This document shows positions 24,128 to 32,338 of a stretch of DNA of 49,284 nucleotides, in pieces. Position 1 is the stretch's first letter, and each line of letters begins with the position of its first letter. Location: assembly GCA_049302185.1 (NCBI GenBank), contig JBAQLV010000020.1, forward strand, positions 1 to 49,284, written 5' to 3'. Made by a program: the position numbers and the translations under genes. Origin of the DNA: UBA1546 sp049302185 (GTDB taxonomy: Bacteria > Nitrospirota > Thermodesulfovibrionia > Thermodesulfovibrionales > UBA1546). The notes under the pieces were generated by a model that was not told the origin of the DNA, did not search any database, and worked only from the letters and a program-made list of their open reading frames with translations.

Positions 24128-25771
24128 TAAATAGCTCTGACTCCTCAAGATTTTCCCCGCTGTGGCGCCGGTAATTTCGCCTTTCGCCACCTCAGGCAAA
24201 CCATTCACAATCACATAGTAAATTCCTCCAGGCTTCAGAAACGGTTTATCAAAAGTAGCCCTATCAATTATCCTCTCGGGATCAAAGACAACGATATCCG
24301 CAAATGCGCCTTTTTTCAGAACTCCCCTCCCATTTATTCCAAACGTCCTTGCAGGAAGCATTGTTATCTTATGAACAGCCTCGCTCATACTCATTAATTT
24401 TCCGTCTCTTACGTACTTTCCGAGGAACCTTGGAAAACTTCCAAAACCTCTTGGATGCGGCTTGCCTTTACAGGTCAATCCTGTTCTGCTTCTTGAAGAA
24501 CTGTCAGAGCCAATCATTGCATAAGGCAAAGAAAGGAATCTCTTAAGATTGTCCTCACTCATTGATGAAAATATTGCGCCAGCCCTCAGCTTTTCCTCTA
24601 TCAAAATCTTAAAAAGCGCATCCACGGGGCTATTATTTATTCGTCCTGATATAAAAGTTAGAGTCTTGCCTTCCATCCACTTATTCTTTTTTGATGATAC
24701 AGAAGATACGCTTACCCTTTTCCAGTAATCGCTGTGAGGATGCTCGTATAATATCTCCTTTCTTATCTTCTCACGCATCTCCGGATTTTTTAACCTTCTT
24801 AACTCTTTCTCAGTTCCACCATCGTATGTCCATGACGGCAGTATCGTGTCAAGGTCTGTGCTTGATGCCGTGTAAGGATACCTGTCGCATGTAACTTTAA
24901 CGCCTCTTTTTCTGGCGTTGTTTATCAGAGATATTGCCTCATCTATCTTATCCCAGTTTTCTTTCCCGCTTGTTTTAATATGCGATATGTGAACTTTGAT
25001 ATTTGCTTCTTTTCCGATGCGGATTATCTCCTTTATTGATTCTATAAGCCCCTTGCCTTCGCTTCTCATGTGGGAAGTGTAGATACCACCCCCCCATCCC
25101 CTCCTTGCCAAGGGGGGGCGAAGGGGGGGTAAAACCTTACACAGCTCAATCACTTCCTGGGTATCCGAATAAATTCCCGGCGGATAAATAAGCCCTGTTG
25201 AAAGTCCTATTGCTCCGGCATCAATTACCTTCTGCGATAGAGCCTGCATCTTCTTTAATTCAGAAGCGGTTGGCTTCTTATCTTTGTAGCCGATAACAGA
25301 TGCGCGGATATTGCCGTGCCCTGCAAGCGTGACAAAGTTTAAAGCAATCCCCCTACCTTCAAGTATGTTGAAATATTCCTCAAACGTTGACCATCGCTCT
25401 TTTATTCCGAGTTCAGCGAGATCTTTTTCACGATGTTCCAATGCCTTGCCGTAAAGCGGCGCAGCAGAAAGCCCGCAGTTTCCGTTTATCTCTGTGGTTA
25501 TGCCCTGAAGCAGTTTTCCTTCTGCGCGATGGTCTGCAAGGAGGGTAAACTCAGAATGCGCATGCGTATCTATAAAACCGGGAGCAACTGCAATGTCTTT
25601 AGCATCTATCACTTTTTCTCCTCTGGTCTTTGACACCTGACACCTGACACCTGACACCTTATTTATGAATGCTATCTTGTCTCCGGCAACACCAATATCA
25701 GCCTCAAAAGGCTCTCCGCCTGTCCCGTCATAAACAGTGCCACCTTTAATAAGCAAATCAAGTTTTTTCAT
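24119..25771 (-). CDS. D-aminoacylase / N-acyl-D-amino-acid deacylase family amidohydrolase
   Basis: A 550-aa amidohydrolase. The N-terminus has DLLIKGGTVYDGTGG and APGFIDTHAHSEFTLL (metal-binding HxH); KVHISHIKTSG, GSDSSSRS and HPRGFGSFPRFLGKYV are typical of the family, and the end has ADIVVFDPERIID and KPGGIYYVIVNG. Family members hydrolyse N-acyl-D-amino acids; some are dihydroorotase-like, so the substrate is uncertain. Two repeats interrupt it in frame: a tandem tgtcaggtgtc repeat at 25629-25660 (VSGVRCQVSK) and a GC-rich palindrome at 25089-25130 (PPLRPPLARRGWGGG). The C-terminus ends inside a hairpin repeat. Confidence 0.88.
   Translation of the reverse strand: MKKLDLLIKGGTVYDGTGGEPFEADIGVAGDKIAFINKVSGVRCQVSKTRGEKVIDAKDIAVAPGFIDTHAHSEFTLLADHRAEGKLLQGITTEINGNCGLSAAPLYGKALEHREKDLAELGIKERWSTFEEYFNILEGRGIALNFVTLAGHGNIRASVIGYKDKKPTASELKKMQALSQKVIDAGAIGLSTGLIYPPGIYSDTQEVIELCKVLPPLRPPLARRGWGGGIYTSHMRSEGKGLIESIKEIIRIGKEANIKVHISHIKTSGKENWDKIDEAISLINNARKRGVKVTCDRYPYTASSTDLDTILPSWTYDGGTEKELRRLKNPEMREKIRKEILYEHPHSDYWKRVSVSSVSSKKNKWMEGKTLTFISGRINNSPVDALFKILIEEKLRAGAIFSSMSEDNLKRFLSLPYAMIGSDSSSRSRTGLTCKGKPHPRGFGSFPRFLGKYVRDGKLMSMSEAVHKITMLPARTFGINGRGVLKKGAFADIVVFDPERIIDRATFDKPFLKPGGIYYVIVNGLPEVAKGEITGATAGKILRSQSYLPR
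25089..25130 (-). repeat. GC-rich palindromic repeat inserted in frame in D-aminoacylase gene
   Basis: Runs of C and G around ccttgccaagg, read on the minus strand as PPLRPPLARRGWGGG. Relatives are in ecfT, the amidase gene and trpE/pabB. Confidence 0.7.
25629..25660 (-). repeat. Tandem cacctgacac repeat in D-aminoacylase gene
   Basis: About three and a half copies of a 9-10-base unit (gacacctga), translated as GVRCQVSK near the N-terminus. Confidence 0.6.
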
Positions 25772-25853
25772 CTAATCAAAAACCTCCGCTGCACTATTTT
25801 ATCACATCTTTGTTTGCAAGACCTGTAAGTCATTTTTTCACCCAAATTTCTCA

Positions 25854-25882
25854 TTGACAATTCATATCCTGCAAGATATTAT
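25854..25882 (+). promoter_or_regulatory. Sigma-70 promoter of the lipoprotein-CHAT operon
   Basis: TTGACA (25854-25859), 17-base spacer, TATTAT (25877-25882). Predicted start near 25889 leaves a leader of about 80 bases before the lipoprotein ATG. Confidence 0.65.
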
Positions 25883-25969
25883 CAATCTGAATATGAATAA
25901 AAAACGGGAATTTCCTATATCTCGCTTATCAGAAAGCAATGTCTTATCAAAAAATATCAAAAGGTTTTC

Positions 25970-26566
25970 ATGAAAATATCAACATTTTTTTTATGTATCA
26001 CAGCGTTACTCCTTTCTGGGTGTGATACTATGGATATGAGAAAAATTTCCGTTGAACCTAAAATATCGACTGAGAATATACGGAAAAGTTCCCTCAGGGC
26101 AGGTCTGGTCCTCAAGGAACATTTTACTGACTACAAATATAATTTTGAAACAGGTAAACAACTGTTTCTTCTTTCAAAAGTACGGGGCGAAATAGTTATC
26201 GGTAAAAATTTGTCTAACGCTCTTTATGGTATTGTATCGAGCAAGTTCAAAAGCATATCTATGGGCAGTAATATTAATGAAATAGATGATGTTGACATCT
26301 ATTTTGTTCCCAATATCAAATCATTCACATATTCACCCCCATACACGGGTCTCAGTTCTCATTCGGCCTCATTAGAACTAGAAATTGAAATTTATGGCAG
26401 AGATGGCAAGTTGCAACACAGGATCAACATCAAGCAGGATGGAAGCAGAAGCATGTTTAATCAATTTGCACTAAAAACTAATTATGATATGGCATGTGGT
26501 GCGGTAAATGAGGCTATTAATAATACACTAGAGGAATTCAGTGTAAAGCTTAATGAATATTATTGA
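25970..26566 (+). CDS. Hypothetical lipoprotein
   Basis: A 198-aa protein I do not recognise. The signal peptide is clear (FFLCITALLLSGC), with the lipidated cysteine at residue 18. Asp at +2 (CDT) would favour inner-membrane retention under the E. coli Lol rule; that rule may not hold here. The mature part is mixed alpha/beta: LVLKEHFTDYKYNF, then DVDIYFVPNIKSFTYSPPYTG and a strand-rich LELEIEIYGRDGKL, then a C-terminal helix. This pattern recalls envelope lipoproteins of the LptE/YajG kind only loosely. It is 18 bases upstream of the CHAT gene and probably co-transcribed. Confidence 0.8.
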   Translation: MKISTFFLCITALLLSGCDTMDMRKISVEPKISTENIRKSSLRAGLVLKEHFTDYKYNFETGKQLFLLSKVRGEIVIGKNLSNALYGIVSSKFKSISMGSNINEIDDVDIYFVPNIKSFTYSPPYTGLSSHSASLELEIEIYGRDGKLQHRINIKQDGSRSMFNQFALKTNYDMACGAVNEAINNTLEEFSVKLNEYY

Positions 26567-26584
26567 GCCATATCGGCGGCAACG

Positions 26585-29212
26585 ATGTTACTAATGCGAT
26601 GGCTGGTTGTATTCCTGGCGGTTTTCATCTCTGGCTGCGCAGGGGCAGGGCTTAGTAAATCTGAGTCTATGAGTCATTATAATCCGTTAACTCTTATAGC
26701 AACAAAGAGTAAAGGGGATATTCTTATTCAAGAAGGATCAGAGTATGCTCGTGAAGGTTTCTTTGAAAAGTTCATGGCAGCCATGCGCGAGGCATTGATA
26801 TTTTATTCTGCTGACGGGGAAAAGTCCTCTGATATTTACGGATATATCGGCAATGCGTATCTCGAAAAAAACGAATACGACAAGGCGCTTGATTACTTTA
26901 ACCAATCTCTATCCGCTGCAAAAATCAACGGATACAATCATGGAATCGTTCTGGCGACCGTCGGCATTGCAAATTGCTACAAAAAAATCGGCGATACAGA
27001 TAAAGCCATAGAGATCCTTGCGGCAAGCCCAAAGAAAAATCCCAATACAGGAAGCGACCACCCCCTTGTTGCGCTCAACATGGGTGAGAACCTCGCACAA
27101 AAGGGCGATTTATCTCAAGCGCTGGAAATATTCAACAAGTTGCTTTCTGGCATAAACAGCGACAAAGATGACAAGTTGAAGCAGTCGGTATATTCATCGC
27201 TGGGTACGACCCTTTTTGGCCTTAGCCGATATGAAGAGGCGATTGCCAATTATCAGCACGCGCTTGATCTCGCCCGGAAAAGTTTCAACACGGCAGATGT
27301 TGCGGATCTTCTCAACAATATTGGATTTTGTCTGGTGTCTTTGAAGAAATACGACGATGCCACCATGGCATTTAAGGAAGGGCTTGGACTATTAGCGGTC
27401 ATGGACCTTTATTATCCCGAAAAACAGATGTATGCAAATTATGGGCTGGGGCTTTTGAACGAAGAGCAAAACAGGAATACTCAGGCACTTCTCTACTACA
27501 ACACCGCAATCAGATTCATTGAAGATTTGAGAGGAAAACTGAGCTCAACAGAGTTCAGATCATTTTTCCTTGCCAACAAAATAGCTGCCTATGAACATGC
27601 CATAGATATTCTGCTCACTGTCGGCGGCCAAACTCTTGATGATGGTCGCCTTAATGAAATGTTCCACAAAGCGGGCTTATCCCCTGTAGAATTAGCCTTC
27701 TTTTACACCGAAAGCACAAAGGCCAGATCCTTTCTCGAACTTCTTTCAAAAACCAAAACGGGAACACTGGCAGACAGAATCCCCAAGGAATTGGCCGAAC
27801 AGGAAAAGAAATTACTCAACACCATTGCCTCTATCCAGGCTGCTGGAGGCGGCCAGTCGAAATCCCAGAGAGAGCTCCTGAAAAAATCAAAAAGGGAACT
27901 CGATGAGTTGATCATAAAATTACGGAAAGATTATCCGGATTATGCATCCATCCGCTATCCGGAACCGGTCACGGCCGGGAATATTCCGCTGCGCGGCAAC
28001 GAGGTGTTTTTGGCGTATAAGGTGAATCCCGGGAAAACATATCTCTGGATAATTGAAAAAGATAAGAAAACGTCTGCTATCGAAATTGACGTGAGCAGGG
28101 AGGAACTCATCCGGAGAGTCGGGGAATTCAGGGGATTTCTGGAAAATCTGGACAGATTAGAAGCATACGACCCGGAGAAAGGGCAGGCCCTGGGCAGGCT
28201 CTTGCTTGGAGAGGCTCTCAGCCGGATTGACCCCTCCAAAAATATAATAATAACGCCTGACGGCGTGCTTAACATTCTTCCTTTCGAGGTATTAACCGCC
28301 GGTAAAACCCCAAACACGGTTCAATACCTGGGAGAGAAATACAAGATTAGCTATTATCCTTCCGCCTCGGTAATGGCGACCATGAGGCGGTTCAAAGAGA
28401 GCCCCAAATCATCGAACCCCCTGTTTGCGCTCGGCGACCCGGTATACGATGATTCGGATTTACGCTACAGCCTGAAAAAGTCCGAAAATATTGTCCTGGC
28501 TGCAGCAGATACGGCGCCCGGTCTAAATTTGCGCAGCGCCGTAATCAAGAGCGGCTTCTCTCTGCCCCGCCTTCCCGAAACCAGGGACGAGGTTTTAAGA
28601 ATCGGGGAACTCTTCGGGTACAAAACAAATGATCCCAATATCAAGCTGGATATGGACGCCACTAAGAGCGAATTCCTGAAATCCAATCTCGGCAATTATC
28701 GTTTTATCCATTTTGCCACTCACGGCATTTTGAGTGGCGACATACCTTATATCCTGGAACCGGCGCTGGTACTTACTCAGCCGGGAAACCGCAATCCTGA
28801 GGACGGTTTCCTGAAGATGAGCGAAATCCTAGAATTAAAGCTGAATGCCGATACGGTCGTCCTGTCGGCCTGCAAGACGGCCCTTGGAAAAGAAATAGCA
28901 GGAGAGGGTGTCGTAGGCCTGAGCCGCGCATTCATGCTTGCAGGGTCCAAATCGGTCATCGTGAGCCTTTGGAGCGTGGAATCGAATTCCACGGCAGTCT
29001 TGATGAAGAGCTTCTACTCTCATCTGATGAAACCCGGAATGTCCAAGGAAGAGGCTCTCAGACTGGCCAAGCAGGAATTAAAAAATCAAAGTTTAATATC
29101 AGATGATCTCAGCCGTGGCGTCAAGATAGTCGGACGGGACAAGAAAACTCAGACCAGCACCGCCCACCCTTTCTTCTGGGCGCCTTTCATATTAATCGGC
29201 GAATGGGAGTGA
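26585..29212 (+). CDS. TPR-CHAT caspase-like lipoprotein
   Basis: An 875-aa protein. A signal peptide ends in a lipobox with cysteine 18 (VFISGC). Residues about 45-340 hold TPR repeats (IGNAYLEKNEYDKALDYFNQSL, LGTTLFGLSRYEEAIANYQHAL, LNNIGFCLVSLKKYDDA). The C-terminal CHAT protease domain has the catalytic dyad: His713 in RFIHFATHG and Cys763 in VVLSACKT, followed by GEGVVGLSRAFMLAGSKSVIVSLW and the end FFWAPFILIG. CHAT proteases cleave partner proteins, as in Craspase or gasdermin-activating systems, but most are uncharacterised. Being exported and lipid-anchored makes this one an envelope protein. The small lipoprotein upstream is a possible partner or substrate. Confidence 0.9.
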   Translation: MLLMRWLVVFLAVFISGCAGAGLSKSESMSHYNPLTLIATKSKGDILIQEGSEYAREGFFEKFMAAMREALIFYSADGEKSSDIYGYIGNAYLEKNEYDKALDYFNQSLSAAKINGYNHGIVLATVGIANCYKKIGDTDKAIEILAASPKKNPNTGSDHPLVALNMGENLAQKGDLSQALEIFNKLLSGINSDKDDKLKQSVYSSLGTTLFGLSRYEEAIANYQHALDLARKSFNTADVADLLNNIGFCLVSLKKYDDATMAFKEGLGLLAVMDLYYPEKQMYANYGLGLLNEEQNRNTQALLYYNTAIRFIEDLRGKLSSTEFRSFFLANKIAAYEHAIDILLTVGGQTLDDGRLNEMFHKAGLSPVELAFFYTESTKARSFLELLSKTKTGTLADRIPKELAEQEKKLLNTIASIQAAGGGQSKSQRELLKKSKRELDELIIKLRKDYPDYASIRYPEPVTAGNIPLRGNEVFLAYKVNPGKTYLWIIEKDKKTSAIEIDVSREELIRRVGEFRGFLENLDRLEAYDPEKGQALGRLLLGEALSRIDPSKNIIITPDGVLNILPFEVLTAGKTPNTVQYLGEKYKISYYPSASVMATMRRFKESPKSSNPLFALGDPVYDDSDLRYSLKKSENIVLAAADTAPGLNLRSAVIKSGFSLPRLPETRDEVLRIGELFGYKTNDPNIKLDMDATKSEFLKSNLGNYRFIHFATHGILSGDIPYILEPALVLTQPGNRNPEDGFLKMSEILELKLNADTVVLSACKTALGKEIAGEGVVGLSRAFMLAGSKSVIVSLWSVESNSTAVLMKSFYSHLMKPGMSKEEALRLAKQELKNQSLISDDLSRGVKIVGRDKKTQTSTAHPFFWAPFILIGEWE

Positions 29213-29419
29213 AAACACTGGAGGTGCTTGTCCTGCCCTCGTCCATAGCAATGAAAGGATTTGATATTGAATTCAACTCTTTAAGAAAGACAAGGAAGAT
29301 GGGTCAGGGCTTGAATCTTGAATTTCAGAACCCAGCCCGCAGCGGCAGATAATTATATACGCCTTAATATAGAAGATAGGATTGAAATATGTTAAGATTG
29401 CATAGAAGGAGGTGTCCTT

Positions 29420-29641
29420 ATGACAACCACATTTATAAAAGATAATTTTATCGCTCAAATTGACAAGCTTCCTCTCAACCTTCAACTGCGTGTGCTTGAT
29501 TTTGTAAAATCTTTGATTCCTAAGGGAGTGGAAGGGAAAAGCCTTTTACGCTTCGGAGGGATTATCCCTGCTGATGATTTACATCTGATGACAAAAGCAA
29601 TAGAGGAAAACTGTGAGAAGGTAGATCTCGGTGAATGGTAA
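29420..29641 (+). CDS. vapB: VapB-like antitoxin
   Basis: A 73-aa protein opening with a helical segment (FIAQIDKLPLNLQLRVLDFVKSL) of the kind seen in DUF2281-like/VapB antitoxins, with an acidic C-terminal tail (AIEENCEKVDLGEW) suited to wrap a PIN toxin. A strong aaggagg site is 8 bases upstream. Its stop overlaps the PIN gene start by 11 bases. No AbrB or ribbon-helix-helix motif is obvious, so the DNA-binding type is uncertain. Confidence 0.78.
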   Translation: MTTTFIKDNFIAQIDKLPLNLQLRVLDFVKSLIPKGVEGKSLLRFGGIIPADDLHLMTKAIEENCEKVDLGEW

Positions 29642-30020
29642 ATACCTGCTCGATACAAATATAATAATTTCTCTCTTTGCTAAAGACCCTCGAATTCATA
29701 ACCGAATAGCCAACGCTGTAGAAGTATTTATTCCGTGTATTGCCCTTGGAGAATTGTATTTTGGCGCCTGCAAATCAGTCAAAACTCAAGAAAACGCCGC
29801 TCGCATAGATGAATTTGCACTAAACAATACCATCCTTTCATGCAATACAGAAACCGCTAAGAGCTATGGAAAGATAAAAAACCAACTGAAAGAAAAAGGT
29901 CAGCCAATTCCTGAAAATGATATCTGGATTGCTGCTATCGCTCAACAGTATGTCCTTACACTGGTAACGGATGACGTCCATTTTAATGCAATTACAGACT
30001 TAAAAGTTGAAAAATGGTAA
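29631..30020 (+). CDS. vapC: VapC-type PIN-domain ribonuclease toxin
   Basis: A 129-aa PIN domain with the four acidic positions: D8 (LLDTN), E41 (LGELYFG), D97 (ENDIWIAA) and D114/D115 (VTDD). These coordinate metal in the nuclease that cleaves tRNA or other RNA when freed from antitoxin. It overlaps the antitoxin gene. The full domain is present, so the module may be active. Confidence 0.93.
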   Translation: MNGKYLLDTNIIISLFAKDPRIHNRIANAVEVFIPCIALGELYFGACKSVKTQENAARIDEFALNNTILSCNTETAKSYGKIKNQLKEKGQPIPENDIWIAAIAQQYVLTLVTDDVHFNAITDLKVEKW

Positions 30021-30101
30021 CAATCTGCCCGCACCTGTAAGGTAACACGATGCAAAAAGCCTAACGTCCAAACCCTTCGGGCTTCTTTTGCAACTGGGAC
30101 G

Positions 30102-30758
30102 TTAAACACACGTCGTCTTATCCTGCTTTTCATCTACCTGCTCCTGAAAGAACATCTCCGGTGACTGTATGCTCTGTATAAACATCGGCAAAAGGAACAA
30201 AGAGATTACCCTTGCATTTTTTAAAAATCCCCCCACCCCACCCTTACTAAAGGGGGGCAAGGGGGGATTACTTTTTTTATGATTTCTGTAATTCTCCGCC
30301 AGATAATCTTTGAGCTTCGGGAAGCACTTCAGCGTAAGCCCCATAGTTTCAAAAAAATCATTAAACGGCAGTCCTGTCTTCTCAAGAGGTTTTAATATAT
30401 TGCCAAGCCCTGCTACAAGGACATCCATCGGTGTTGATGCTGTGAGAATCTTTGCGCCTGCAACCATAAAAAATATCCTAAGTGTTCTCAGCGTTGCAAT
30501 ATGCATCCCTTCTGCTGTAATGACAATCGGACCAAGATTATATAGAATCTTTCCGTGACTGAAAAAAACATTGCTCATAAAAGTAAAGGCAAGAAAAAGA
30601 CTTATGGGCAGCCATCCCCTTTTAAGAGATGCGAGGGGTATTCTAAGCAGCAATATTGAAAGCGCAATCAGTATAAGGATATATGCAGAGAGGTCCTGAA
30701 TTAAAAAGAGAGAGGCAATAAAAACAACATACAGGATAATTTTTAACTCGGAAGACAA
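30102..30758 (-). CDS. EcfT/CbiQ-family energy-coupling factor transmembrane protein
   Basis: A 218-aa protein with hydrophobic segments at about residues 8-40, 50-68, 90-115 and 190-205, and an alanine/glycine-rich cytoplasmic helix region (STPMDVLVAGLGNILKPL, FFETMGLTLKCFPKL) typical of EcfT coupling helices. ECF transporters take up vitamins or metal ions with ATPase and substrate-binding partners, which are not encoded here. A GC-rich palindrome is inserted in frame (NPPLPPFSKGGVGGF) within the cytoplasmic region. It lies 2 bases after the amidase gene. Confidence 0.72.
   Translation of the reverse strand: MSSELKIILYVVFIASLFLIQDLSAYILILIALSILLLRIPLASLKRGWLPISLFLAFTFMSNVFFSHGKILYNLGPIVITAEGMHIATLRTLRIFFMVAGAKILTASTPMDVLVAGLGNILKPLEKTGLPFNDFFETMGLTLKCFPKLKDYLAENYRNHKKSNPPLPPFSKGGVGGFLKNARVISLFLLPMFIQSIQSPEMFFQEQVDEKQDKTTCV
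30229..30267 (-). repeat. GC-rich palindromic repeat inserted in frame in ecfT-like gene
   Basis: Read as NPPLPPFSKGGVGGF; same family as at 25089, 31945 and 37215. Confidence 0.7.
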
Positions 30759-30760
30759 GG

Positions 30761-32011
30761 TTATTTTTCCGCCCCGACGGATCTCTGACGCCCTGCCATT
30801 TTCTGCATCTGCGGCGCTCCGGATGCATAAGTATCAATGCCATCAGCAATAGCCTGTGCAATATAATCCCTGTAAGACTCTTTTGATAACAGATTCTCCT
30901 CCGCAGGATTGCTTATGAACGAAACCTCTGCCAGAACAGAGGGCATTCTTGCTCCGAAAAGCACATAAAAAAGCGCATTTTTAACGCCATGATTTCTGAC
31001 TTCACTATATTTTTCGCCTAACTCCGATATGATAGAGTTCTGAACATAATTGGCAAGTTTTATTGATTCATCCCTCTTAATGTCCCTTCTCAAATCACTC
31101 AGCATTATATCAACGTCGCTCTTGTACTTTTTCATCTGTTCTTTCATCTTCTTCAAGGATATTGCATTCTCCCTTGCCGCAACCCTTATGGATTCCTCAT
31201 CGTTTGTCCAGTTAAGGAGATATGTTTCAATGCCCCTCGCGCTTCTGTTAGGGCTAGCATTCGCATGTATTGATATAAAAAGGTCTGCATTCTTACTGTT
31301 TGCAAAGGCAGTCCTTTCCACAAGCGGAATAAAGACATCCCTTTCCCTTGTCATAAAGACCTTAAACGTCTGGTTTTCTGCAAGCACTTTCTTAAGCTTT
31401 AAGGCAATGTCAAGAACAACATCCTTCTCGTAAAGCCCGTTGGGGCCTACTGCTCCGGGATCATGGCCGCCATGTCCCGGATCAAGGACTATTGTCGTGA
31501 CGGCTGGAACTGTCTCTTTAGTATTAGTTTTTTTCTTATGGCCATAGACATCAATAATAAGCATTGCAGGGTCATCAAGGATAAATGCCTTGAAATCTTT
31601 TATCTCCTCCAAGTCCAGCACTACTCTCACAGTATCTTGATTGAACTGCCCTGCCCTTACTGTCTTTAATATACCATCTCCGACAGGAAGCGTGGTATTT
31701 ATCTCTTTTGAGATTTTAGTGTTTTTCAGGTCAAAATAAAGCCTGTCAGGATTTGAGATTCGTTTGTTTGAGAACTCAACAGGAGCAGAAAGGTCAACAA
31801 CAACCCTGGTATATACTTTAGACGTCCAATGCTTAATATCGAGAACCTCAATTCTATCTTCAGAACTGCCTATGACAGGCGATAATATTATGAGGAAAAA
31901 TAAAAGGATACACAATACACGATGCATGATGCATGATGCATGATACCCCCCTTTAATTCCCCCCTTGCCAAGGGGGGATAGAGGGGGGTTGTATCTTGCA
32001 TCTTCTCTCAT
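30761..32011 (-). CDS. N-acetylmuramoyl-L-alanine amidase with AMIN domain
   Basis: A signal peptide (HRVLCILLFFLIILSPVIG) is followed by an AMIN domain (residues about 55-150, EVLDIKHWTSKVYTRVVVDL) that directs septal or peptidoglycan targeting. The amidase_3 catalytic domain has the zinc histidine in VLDPGHGGHDPG, then FMTRERDVFIPL, SIHANASPN (second His) and the C-terminal VLAEVSFISNP glutamate. It cleaves the stem peptide from peptidoglycan during cell separation. The ATG at 32011 overlaps the nifU stop (ATGA), but the first 28 codons are repeat DNA (NPPLSPLGKGGIKGGYH); ATG 31927, directly before the signal peptide, may be the working start. The ecfT-like gene follows 2 bases after its stop. 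Confidence 0.92.
   Translation of the reverse strand: MREDARYNPPLSPLGKGGIKGGYHASCIMHRVLCILLFFLIILSPVIGSSEDRIEVLDIKHWTSKVYTRVVVDLSAPVEFSNKRISNPDRLYFDLKNTKISKEINTTLPVGDGILKTVRAGQFNQDTVRVVLDLEEIKDFKAFILDDPAMLIIDVYGHKKKTNTKETVPAVTTIVLDPGHGGHDPGAVGPNGLYEKDVVLDIALKLKKVLAENQTFKVFMTRERDVFIPLVERTAFANSKNADLFISIHANASPNRSARGIETYLLNWTNDEESIRVAARENAISLKKMKEQMKKYKSDVDIMLSDLRRDIKRDESIKLANYVQNSIISELGEKYSEVRNHGVKNALFYVLFGARMPSVLAEVSFISNPAEENLLSKESYRDYIAQAIADGIDTYASGAPQMQKMAGRQRSVGAEK
31916..31990 (-). repeat. Tandem gcatgat repeat plus GC-rich palindrome at amidase N-terminus
   Basis: Three to four gcatgat units (31916-31944) followed by a C/G palindrome around ccttgccaagg (31945-31990). Together they add an in-frame extension ahead of the signal peptide. 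Confidence 0.65.
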
Positions 32012-32232
32012 ACTGCCTGAACAGCGGTAATCTCAGGGATTTCGCGCTTGATGTTTGCCTCCACCCAGTTCTTCATCGTAAGCGTGGACATCTGACATGT
32101 CCCGCATGCGCCCTTCAGTTTTACATACATGACATTATCTTTTATATCCACAAACTCTATATCTCCGCCCTCAGACCTGAGACCTGCTCTTACCTTTTCA
32201 AGAACAACTTCGATCTGTTCCTTTGATACCAT
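32008..32232 (-). CDS. NifU C-terminal-domain protein (Fe-S scaffold, Nfu-like)
   Basis: A 74-aa stand-alone NifU C-terminal domain: SEGGDIEFVDIKDNVMYVKLKGACGTCQMST with the CxxC pair C43/C46 that binds a [4Fe-4S] cluster, then MKNWVEANIKREIPEI. Such proteins carry and deliver Fe-S clusters. A gaggg site and a good promoter (32257-32285) precede it. Its stop overlaps the amidase start, linking the two in one unit though their functions are unrelated. Confidence 0.93.
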   Translation of the reverse strand: MVSKEQIEVVLEKVRAGLRSEGGDIEFVDIKDNVMYVKLKGACGTCQMSTLTMKNWVEANIKREIPEITAVQAV

Positions 32233-32256
32233 AAATCCCCTCCGTTATTATCTTTA

Positions 32257-32285
32257 ATCATAAAGGATATGCGTTTTTTATTCAA
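32257..32285 (-). promoter_or_regulatory. Sigma-70 promoter of nifU-like gene
   Basis: On the minus strand TTGAAT (32280-32285), 17-base spacer, TATGAT (32257-32262). It drives the nifU-amidase-ecfT run, divergent from secA. Confidence 0.6.
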
Positions 32286-32338
32286 GAGACGGGAGCGGCT
32301 TCCTTGAAATCCGACAGCATTTAATTTTAGTATAAACA

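Noticed and set aside
25089..25130. CRISPR-like or tandem-repeat array in the GC-rich stretches
   Set aside because: Single palindromes scattered in different genes, no regular repeats and spacers anywhere in the window.
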